In this document: in pieces, positions 1-4,740 of the stretch
Layout: each line of letters starts with the position of its first letter
How positions within the stretch are numbered: the first letter of the stretch is position 1
Assembly: GCA_029883145.1 (NCBI GenBank)
Contig: JAOUJR010000099.1
Location: 1 to 6,521, forward strand
Direction of reading: 5' to 3'
Length of the DNA: 6,521 bases
Origin: Nitrospirota bacterium
Lineage (GTDB): Bacteria; Nitrospirota; Thermodesulfovibrionia; Thermodesulfovibrionales; SM23-35
The notes under the pieces: model-generated
The model's input: the letters and a program-made list of their open reading frames with translations, nothing else
What the model was told of the DNA's origin: nothing
Databases searched by the model: none
Program-made: the position numbers and the translations under genes

Positions 1-1
1 G

Positions 2-277
2 GATAGTGATTCCTTTGCACTGAGAGTAAAAGGGGACAGCATGGTAGAGGCGGGTATATTTGATGGAGATTATGTCGTGGTAAGGCCTCAGAAGGAGATT
101 ACAAGTGGTGAGATAGGGGTTGTGCTTATTGGTGAGGAAGCCACGGTGAAGAAAATATCTGTAAAGAAGAGCTCTATAACTCTTATCCCGGCAAACAAAA
201 TGATGAAGCCAATAACCTACAGACCTGATGAGGTGAGCATAATCGGCAAGGTTATAGGCGTCATAAGGAAATTGTGA
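2..277 (+). CDS. lexA: LexA repressor, C-terminal protease domain (5' end outside window)
   Basis: This is the SOS repressor. Known LexA proteins bind operators as dimers and cut themselves when stimulated by RecA on single-stranded DNA. The frame is open from base 2, and the ATG at 41 is internal (it is the Met of the GDSM motif), so the gene starts upstream of the window. About 91 residues are visible, the S24-type peptidase half; the helix-turn-helix domain is missing. The nucleophile Ser sits in GDSM (codon 38-40) and the general-base Lys in ATVKK (codon 149-151). They are 37 residues apart, the same spacing as Ser119 and Lys156 of E. coli LexA. The FDGDYVVV and GEIGVVLIG segments between them are typical. 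Its stop TGA overlaps the ATG of the next small gene by one base, so the two are probably translationally coupled. The operator and promoter are not in view. Confidence 0.93.
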   Translation, partial: DSDSFALRVKGDSMVEAGIFDGDYVVVRPQKEITSGEIGVVLIGEEATVKKISVKKSSITLIPANKMMKPITYRPDEVSIIGKVIGVIRKL

Positions 278-516
278 TGGATATTGGAGAGACGATAAGC
301 GTTATCGCTTCATTTGGCCTGCCTTATAAAATAAGGCCTGTAAAGTTTAAATGGACTGGAAGGTTCTTTGAGGTAAAAGAAATCACCTATTTCTGGATGT
401 CAAAGGAAGGCCAGAGCACGATCTATCACTTCTCCGTATCAGACGGAAAGACATTATACGAGCTGAGCTTTGATACCACCTCGCTTTTGTGGAGGCTGGA
501 GAATCTTGAGGTGTAG
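277..516 (+). CDS. Small hypothetical protein coupled to lexA (DUF6504-like?)
   Basis: A 79-aa soluble protein with no signal peptide or membrane segment. The ATG at 277 shares its A with the lexA stop codon (TGATG), which argues for translational coupling; a GTG at 274 is also in frame but less attractive. The sequence is rich in aromatic residues and probably all beta: an IRPVKFKWTGRFFEV stretch near residues 20-34, a tryptophan-containing strand, then YELSFD and a LLWRLENLEV end. That pattern (basic/aromatic strand, W, G, then a Tyr-rich strand and terminal W-L) recalls the short DUF6504-type proteins found next to mutasome or Y-family polymerase genes. I make that comparison from memory with modest confidence. 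Base use matches lexA and dinB rather than the AT-rich genes that follow. It is likely a component of the SOS operon, function unknown. Confidence 0.75.
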   Translation: MDIGETISVIASFGLPYKIRPVKFKWTGRFFEVKEITYFWMSKEGQSTIYHFSVSDGKTLYELSFDTTSLLWRLENLEV

Positions 517-528
517 AGGCTTTATGAG

Positions 529-543
529 GGTATTATGAATACC
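529..543. promoter_or_regulatory. Perfect 6-bp inverted repeat, possible operator
   Basis: GGTATT, a 3-base spacer (ATG), then AATACC: a perfect palindrome arms-and-loop of 15 bases. It lies 13 bases past the end of the small lexA-linked gene and covers the place where a -35 element would sit for the extended -10 at 549-557. The position suits a repressor binding site. The stem is short and no T run follows, so a terminator is unlikely. It does not match the LexA box types I know (CTGT-N8-ACAG, or the GAAC/GTTC type). The regulator is unknown. Confidence 0.35.
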
Positions 544-548
544 AATAC

Positions 549-557
549 TGCTATAAT
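549..557 (+). promoter_or_regulatory. Extended -10 promoter element upstream of the accessory cassette
   Basis: The sequence TGCTATAAT is a perfect sigma-70 extended -10 (TG-N-TATAAT, hexamer at 552-557). The -35 position (about 529-534, GGTATT) is poor, which is normal for extended -10 promoters. Transcription would begin near 564, about 30 bases before the ATG at 595. It would allow the cassette to be expressed separately from lexA. Confidence 0.5.
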
Positions 558-594
558 TGTTCTGATTTAAAGGTGTTGTTATGAAAGAGATGGG

Positions 595-984
595 ATGATG
601 GAGAAGATTTATAGGGAAGGCTATAATTTTTTCTTCTGGGAATATGAACCTCAAACAAAAATCAAACACTTTGTTTTTCAAGAATATTTTGACAAATGGG
701 TAAAGATTCTTGGAAAATGGAACGAGCTGAATTATTTCGACTGCTATGCTGGTAGTGGTGCATATCTTGAAAAAGACAATATTTATTATGGGTCTCCGAG
801 ACTTGAGGATTTACTCGTTGAAAATATAGATTCAGTGCCATTTTTGGAAAGCAATATTAAAAATACCTTAAAGGATATGGAAGGGGAAGAAATTAAAATA
901 AAAAGAACGCCAGAACTAACTCCAACCGGTAGGAAAAGAAAAAGCATCGAATTGAATGATATAATTTTCTTTAACGGAGAATAA
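595..984 (+). CDS. Three-Cys-motif partner protein (TcmP-like), probably truncated or internally deleted
   Basis: A 129-aa protein recognised by its N-terminal half: a FFWEYEPQTKIKH segment (residues 12-25), the helix FQEYFDKWVKIL, then NYFDCYAGSGAY (46-57) and a GSP (66-68). This order (KH, helix, Y-D-x-F/Y-A-G-x-G-x-Y, GSP) is typical of TcmP family proteins, which are normally encoded beside a three-cysteine radical-SAM-like protein, as here. The D-x-Y-A-G-S-G stretch resembles motif I of Rossmann methyltransferases; that is inference. Family members are usually some 250-380 aa, so this one is far too short. The last ~30 residues (TPELTPTGRKRK, then NDIIFF) look like a normal protein end, so loss of the middle is more likely than a simple early stop. 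Two ATGs (595, 598) follow a GAGATGGG purine stretch. The stop is 2 bases before the next start, so the genes are coupled. AT-richer than lexA and dinB. Confidence 0.65.
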   Translation: MMEKIYREGYNFFFWEYEPQTKIKHFVFQEYFDKWVKILGKWNELNYFDCYAGSGAYLEKDNIYYGSPRLEDLLVENIDSVPFLESNIKNTLKDMEGEEIKIKRTPELTPTGRKRKSIELNDIIFFNGE

Positions 985-986
985 CT

Positions 987-1824
987 GTGCAATATATATA
1001 TAGAAAATCTTTACTCTATAAGACTGGTGTTGAGTATGGCGACTACACAATTAATCACGTGGAAGGCTGCTCACACGGTTGTTTATATCCCTGCTATGCA
1101 ATGATGATGGCTAAAAGATTCGGTAAGGTAAATAGCTATGATGAATGGATTCAACCCAAAATTGTTGCAAATGCTATTGAACTGTTAGAAAAAGAAATTC
1201 CGAGACATAAAGACAAAATAAAATTCGTACATTTATGTTTCAGCACTGACCCTTTCATGTATTGGCTATGAGGCAGTATCGAATTTGAGCTTGCAATTAA
1301 TCGAAATGTTGAATGCATCAGGAATAAAATGCACTGCTTTGACAAAAGGGATTTTGCCTTTAGAATTGGCAGGGTTGAATGGAAAAAATGAATTTGGAAT
1401 TACCCTTGTTTCCCTTGATGAAGATTTCAGAAAGGCATATGAACCCTTTTCAGCACCATATAAGGAAAGAATTAACAGTCTTTATCGTCAGCACAAAAAA
1501 GGCAAAAAGACATGGGTAAGTATCGAGCCTTATCCTACGCCAAATATAGTTACTCAGAATTTTAATGACATTTTGGAATCTATTTCATTCGTGGATAAGA
1601 TTATCTTCGGAAGGCTCAATTATAATGCAGCGGTTGCACGGTATCCAACCCATAAGAATTTCTATGATTTTCTCAGTCAACAGATAATAGGGTTTTGTAT
1701 CCGTCATAATAAAGAGTGGCATATAAAAAATGGGACTATGACTAATGTTGTAAGCGGTAAGCTTGTACCAAAGAATATACAATATGCCAATTTACGCGAA
1801 TTTATCGCGATTGAATCTCTATGA
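987..1824 (+). pseudogene. Three-Cys-motif radical-SAM-like protein (Gp37/Gp68, DUF5131-like), frameshifted
   Basis: The gene is read in two frames: 987-1271 (94 codons, GTG start behind GGAGA at 976-980) and a second frame that continues cleanly from 1264 to 1824. Dropping one T at about 1263 joins STDPFMY to GYEAVSNLSLQ and gives a protein of about 278 aa. Near the N-terminus, residues 27-38 read GCSHGCLYPCYA, a Cx3Cx3C cluster (C28, C32, C36), followed by a basic MAKRFG. The STDPF motif (86-90) and a later LTKG also match the radical-SAM-like Gp37/Gp68 group, where the cysteines would hold an iron-sulfur cluster that cleaves S-adenosylmethionine. The canonical radical SAM spacing is Cx3Cx2C, so there is one extra residue here. 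Target and product are unknown. The end overlaps the next start by 4 bases (ATGA), and the upstream gene is its usual partner. The break may be real decay or a sequencing error. Confidence 0.7.
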
Positions 1825-2648
1825 ATCAGACATTAAGTGATAATTATATTCATGGAGATAATCTTCTTATTGCTTATCTTGATTTATGCGGCACAAAATT
1901 AATCTATTCCAAATGTAATTTACAACAACAGATTGATCGAATTTTGAAGGTTATGAACAATGTCATAGAAAACGTCTTGAATACTTTCGATGATGAAAGT
2001 AAATCTATTTTCTTACATATGTACGCAGATTCAGTTGTTATAGCAGAGAGACCAAATAGTACACTCGAAGATTGTGCAGATAAATTTTTAAATTTGTTGA
2101 TAAAGCTTCAGTATGAGATTCTCATGGATAGCGAATCCTCCGAAATTTATCAAAAAGATTTTAATGCTAATCCGAATCGCAAGTCGTTATATATGCCTGT
2201 TTTAAGCCGTGCCTTGATAAAGAGGGGAAGATATTATGGATTAATAATTGATAAAACGAAAATGGACAATCTTTTTAGTAACTTTAGCTTAGTTGGTGGG
2301 CCAGCAATCGTTGAAATGGATAAAACTTTACAAGGTTTACCGATGGGTACTTATATTGATGCCTCCATTATTGATGAATTTCAAATAGAAAAGGATAGAC
2401 TTCTTGATGTTGCTGGGCATCCCTTAAAATTTGTTAAACCGCTTCATGATTTTAATACACGGCATAGCATATTTTCTCCAGATATTAATAATAGGCCAGA
2501 AAATCTTGATGATTGGGGCAAGCGGTTGATTGAATCAACAGGTAATGATATTGATTTCAAAAGTAAATTAATTCCATGGATTGATGTAATACAAAGACGA
2601 AGACAGATAATTGCTAAAAGAGCAAAAAAGCAAAGGGGGAACGACTAA
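1821..2648 (+). CDS. Class III nucleotidyl-cyclase-like protein (putative)
   Basis: A 275-aa soluble protein, AT-rich, starting in a 4-base ATGA overlap with the gene before it, so it belongs to the same operon. Near the N-terminus is a hydrophobic strand ending in AYLDLCGTK (residues 18-26), and then HMYADSVVIA (66-75). The two aspartates D21 and D70 are placed like the metal-binding pair of class III adenylate/guanylate cyclases (strand-D-x-x-G, then hairpin with D). Downstream come LSRALIKRGRYYG (128-140) and LVGGPAIVEMDKTLQGLPMGTYIDASI (157-183), resembling the R-G-x-x-x-G and G-x-A-x-x-x-A/E-x-x-L segments of bacterial cyclase-like proteins. No transmembrane or sensor domain is seen. The lysine/arginine-rich C-terminus (RRRQIIAKRAKKQR) could contact nucleic acid. 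Activity is not proven: canonical substrate-specifying residues cannot be assigned by eye. Alternative: a catalytically dead cyclase-fold protein, or an unrelated alpha/beta protein. Confidence 0.5.
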   Translation: MNQTLSDNYIHGDNLLIAYLDLCGTKLIYSKCNLQQQIDRILKVMNNVIENVLNTFDDESKSIFLHMYADSVVIAERPNSTLEDCADKFLNLLIKLQYEILMDSESSEIYQKDFNANPNRKSLYMPVLSRALIKRGRYYGLIIDKTKMDNLFSNFSLVGGPAIVEMDKTLQGLPMGTYIDASIIDEFQIEKDRLLDVAGHPLKFVKPLHDFNTRHSIFSPDINNRPENLDDWGKRLIESTGNDIDFKSKLIPWIDVIQRRRQIIAKRAKKQRGND

Positions 2649-2700
2649 TCTAAGCAAAAGCATAAAAAGGGATGGATTTACTTACAAGAATTATTATAAC

Positions 2701-2800
2701 TTCAGATAATAGAGGCACAACTTAGACCCACAAACCCCGTTCCTTTGCCTGTGCCTCAACATCATGCGCAATGCGCCAGGAATATAAATTCAGATAGAGG
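2701..2800. repeat. Imperfect direct repeat TTCAGATA(AT)AGAGG, two copies
   Basis: Copy one, TTCAGATAATAGAGG, spans 2701-2715. Copy two, TTCAGATAGAGG, spans 2789-2800 and differs by a three-base gap (AAT). The second copy ends in the purine-rich Shine-Dalgarno tract of the thioesterase gene, which makes part of the similarity expected by chance. It could be a duplication scar at the right edge of the insert. I found no matching copy at the left edge (517-594), so this is not shown to be an attachment-site pair. Confidence 0.3.
2712..2757. repeat. Spaced 8-bp inverted repeat
   Basis: GAGGCACA (2712-2719) and TGTGCCTC (2750-2757) are perfect reverse complements separated by 30 bases. The spacer is C-rich (ACCC, ACCCC). 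There is no T run after the right arm, so an intrinsic terminator is not supported. It could be a transposon-end relic, a protein binding pair or chance. Confidence 0.3.
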
Positions 2801-2808
2801 AGAAGGTT

Positions 2809-3315
2809 GTGGAACATAAGATAATAAGAAAACAGCATAATTCAAAGATGTGCTTTGTGTGTGGCATGAAAAACACGTTTGGGTTAAAAGCATTCTTCTA
2901 CGAAACAGAAGCAAAAGAGCTTATCGCGGTCTTTAAGCCTACAGAAGAGCATCAGAGCTATCCAGGGAGGCTCCACGGTGGTGTTGCATCGGCAATTTTA
3001 GACGAGACCATAGGGAGGGCAATATTAATAAATCATGAAGAAGAAGTATGGGGTGTTACGGTTGAGTTTAAGACACGTTTTATTAAGCCGATACCGATTA
3101 ATGAAGAACTGAAGGTAATAGCCCGTATTACCACAGAAGGGAATCGTATCTTTGAAGGAACAGGGGAATTAAAACTGAGGAATGGAGAAACAGCAGTAGT
3201 TGGGGAAGGGAAGTACATTAAGTTGCCGCTCGATAAAATTGCGGATTTTAACAGAGAAGAAAATGAATGGCAGGTAATTCCTTCTGATAATGACCCTCTG
3301 AGCATAGAAGTATAG
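2809..3315 (+). CDS. PaaI-like hotdog-fold thioesterase
   Basis: A 168-aa single-domain protein of the hotdog superfamily, whose members hydrolyse acyl-CoA or related thioesters in the cytoplasm; the substrate here is unknown. An N-terminal CFVCG (residues 15-19) followed by NTFGL is common in this branch. The core signature is LHGGVASAILDETIGRAI (55-72), in which HGG forms the start of the long hot-dog helix and D65/E66 lie where the catalytic acid is expected. The following GVTVEFKTRFIKPIP strand and the GxGxxK-like end (VVGEGKYIKLP) complete the fold. The GTG start is set by a strong AGAGGAG site at 2796-2802. Length is slightly above the usual 130-150 aa because of a ~20-residue tail. It ends 6 to 15 bases before dinB and is probably co-transcribed with it. 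Base use fits the host rather than the inserted cassette. Confidence 0.85.
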   Translation: MEHKIIRKQHNSKMCFVCGMKNTFGLKAFFYETEAKELIAVFKPTEEHQSYPGRLHGGVASAILDETIGRAILINHEEEVWGVTVEFKTRFIKPIPINEELKVIARITTEGNRIFEGTGELKLRNGETAVVGEGKYIKLPLDKIADFNREENEWQVIPSDNDPLSIEV

Positions 3316-3330
3316 GAGAGGTTGGAAAAA

Positions 3331-4560
3331 GTGGCAGCCGTTGCGTCCAGAATTATCCTCTGCGTAGACATGGATGCCTTCTTTGCCTCTGTGGAGCAGA
3401 AGACGAACCCGCAACTTAAGGGTAAACCCATCGGCGTTATCGGCTCCGCAAAGAGGACTGTCATCACCACAGCATCGTACGAGGCACGAAAATATGGCGT
3501 AAAGACAGGGATGAACATATGGGAGGCAAAAAAAGTATGCCCTCAGCTGATTCTTGTGATAGGGAATAACGAAAAGTATACCCACACCTGCAGAGAACTA
3601 TCAGAGATATACAGTCAATTTACACCTGATTTCGAGATATATTCCGTGGATGAGGCATTCCTTGATCTCACCACAACCCATCACCTTTTTGGAGGTCCAG
3701 AGTCAATAGGAAAATCCATAAAACAGACTATTCAAAATATATTTGGTATCAACTGTACAGTTGGTATCGGTCCGAACATCCTCCTTGCAAAACTTGCGAG
3801 CGACCTCGGAAAACCAGATGGGCTTCAGTGGATTAAACCTGAGGATGTGGAGAGTACTCTGAAAGACCTTCCAGTAAATGAGCTCTGGGGCATAGGCTCA
3901 AAGATAGCAGAGAAGCTTGCCCTCCTGGGGATAAGGACATGTGGAGAACTCGGCAGGGCACCTTCAGGCTTTCTCAGAAATAAGTTCGGGATTTATGGCG
4001 AAGCCTTGAAGGCAATGGGCATGGGTATCTGCAACAGACCTATTCAGACAGAGCCTGAAGATGCAAAGTCCATTGGACACAGCATGACTCTCCCGAAGGA
4101 TATCTGGGAAAGGAAAGAAATAGAGCCGTATCTGCTTATGCTCAGTGAGAAGGTTGGAAGGAGGGCAAGAAGGCATGGGTACATGGGAAGAACGGTGGCT
4201 CTTGTTATCAGATATACTGACTTTGAGACATTCTCAAAACAGGGCATGGTTTTGGATTTTACAGATGATACGCATGTGATATATGAAAAGGTTCTGAAAA
4301 TACTCGATGGCATAAAGCTAAAAGATAAAATACGGCTTCTTGGGGTGTCTCTTTCAACCCTTATTTGCGATCCTAACCAGATACCATTAATAGAGGAAGA
4401 GAGAAAACGGAACTCTCTTCTACAGGCAATGGATTACGTAAATGATAAATATGGGGAGTTCAAACTCACCTGGGGTTCTTACATCATGCAGGAAAAGGAT
4501 GCTGGCGTCATTTCACCCTCATGGAAGCCTTCAGGGGTAAAGAGTGTGCAGGTGAAATAA
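3331..4560 (+). CDS. dinB: Y-family DNA polymerase IV
   Basis: A translesion DNA polymerase, about 409 aa from this start, slightly longer than the ~350 aa of E. coli DinB. It copies past damaged bases with low fidelity. In numbering from the alternative TTG at 3322 (three residues longer), the metal-binding acidic residues are D16 and D18 in VDMDAFFASVEQ, and D110/E111 in YSVDEAFLDLT; F21 is the steric gate. Fingers and thumb follow, with VGIGPNILLAKLASDLGKPDG and the helix-hairpin-helix ELWGIGSKIAEKL. The little-finger domain contains SIGHSMTLP. QIPLIEEER (from residue 353) sits where a beta-clamp-binding QLSLF motif usually lies. The end, ISPSWKPSG, is typical. I prefer GTG 3331 because the GAGAGG site at 3316-3321 is nine bases away; it is only three bases from TTG 3322 when measured from GGAG. 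It is probably under SOS control given lexA nearby. Confidence 0.92.
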   Translation: MAAVASRIILCVDMDAFFASVEQKTNPQLKGKPIGVIGSAKRTVITTASYEARKYGVKTGMNIWEAKKVCPQLILVIGNNEKYTHTCRELSEIYSQFTPDFEIYSVDEAFLDLTTTHHLFGGPESIGKSIKQTIQNIFGINCTVGIGPNILLAKLASDLGKPDGLQWIKPEDVESTLKDLPVNELWGIGSKIAEKLALLGIRTCGELGRAPSGFLRNKFGIYGEALKAMGMGICNRPIQTEPEDAKSIGHSMTLPKDIWERKEIEPYLLMLSEKVGRRARRHGYMGRTVALVIRYTDFETFSKQGMVLDFTDDTHVIYEKVLKILDGIKLKDKIRLLGVSLSTLICDPNQIPLIEEERKRNSLLQAMDYVNDKYGEFKLTWGSYIMQEKDAGVISPSWKPSGVKSVQVK

Positions 4561-4740
4561 TTATTATATATTACAGCTGTTATTTGGAAAGAAAAAAGAC
4601 AGGCAGTTTGTTTATACTATTAAATCTGGTATAAAAAATATTGAGCATAGAAACAAGATAATTATTTTCAATAAAATAATATAGATTATTGTGTCTCATA
4701 ATTGTATCTTTAAGCTCTTTTGTTTAATTTGGTCATTGCA
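4561..4740. other. AT-rich intergenic region between dinB and the DUF2207 gene
   Basis: There are no coding signals in these 180 bases. An in-frame TAA at 4711 blocks upstream extension of the next gene. It holds a promoter candidate (4608-4635) and a perfect AT-only hairpin, ATTATTTT-CAAT-AAAATAAT (4661-4680). The hairpin has no GC and is too weak to be a convincing terminator of dinB. Confidence 0.6.
4608..4635 (+). promoter_or_regulatory. Candidate sigma-70 promoter for the DUF2207 gene
   Basis: A -35-like TTGTTT (4608-4613), a 16-base spacer and a -10 TATAAA (4630-4635), preceded by TGG so that it is also an extended -10 (TG-N-TATAAA). Transcription would start near 4642 and leave a leader of roughly 100 bases, which contains the AT-only hairpin at 4661-4680. 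Confidence 0.45.

Larger units (their letters stand above)
2649..2808. other. Gene-poor junction between the accessory cassette and the thioesterase gene
   Basis: No start codon with a convincing ribosome site opens a gene in these 160 bases until the GTG at 2809. The region contains an imperfect direct repeat (about 2701-2715 and 2789-2800), a spaced 8-bp inverted repeat (2712-2719 with 2750-2757) and a short GCGCA-A-TGCGC palindrome near 2766-2776. Base composition shifts here from AT-rich on the left to more balanced on the right. This is where I would place the right edge of the acquired DNA. No T-run terminator is visible. Confidence 0.5.

Noticed and set aside
581..598. ATG at 581 (MKEMG then stop) as a leader peptide for the cassette.
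   Set aside because: Five codons with no Shine-Dalgarno or attenuator-like structure; its stop overlap with the ATG at 595 is probably chance.
2783..2788. TATAAA as a -10 element for the thioesterase gene.
   Set aside because: There is no -35-like hexamer at 16-18 bases upstream and the site is only 20 bases from the GTG start, leaving no room for a leader with the Shine-Dalgarno site.
517..2808. Integrase attachment sites bounding the cassette.
   Set aside because: I compared the left (517-594) and right (2649-2808) flanks by eye and found no shared repeat longer than a few bases, no integrase and no tRNA gene.
3033..3585. Two open minus-strand frames (3033-3518 and 3169-3585) across the thioesterase/dinB junction.
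   Set aside because: They oppose two well-supported genes, show no family motif and have no sensible ribosome site. They are antisense shadows.
3751..3762. Perfect 12-bp palindrome AACTGTACAGTT, resembling half of an SOS box, flanked by TTGGTATC on both sides.
   Set aside because: It lies in the middle of the dinB coding sequence, at the conserved GIGPN region, and lacks the 8-base spacing of a CTGT-N8-ACAG box. Best explained by codons.
4661..4680. Hairpin ATTATTTT-CAAT-AAAATAAT as an intrinsic terminator for dinB.
   Set aside because: The stem has no GC pair, no T tract follows, and it lies after the likely transcription start of the next gene.
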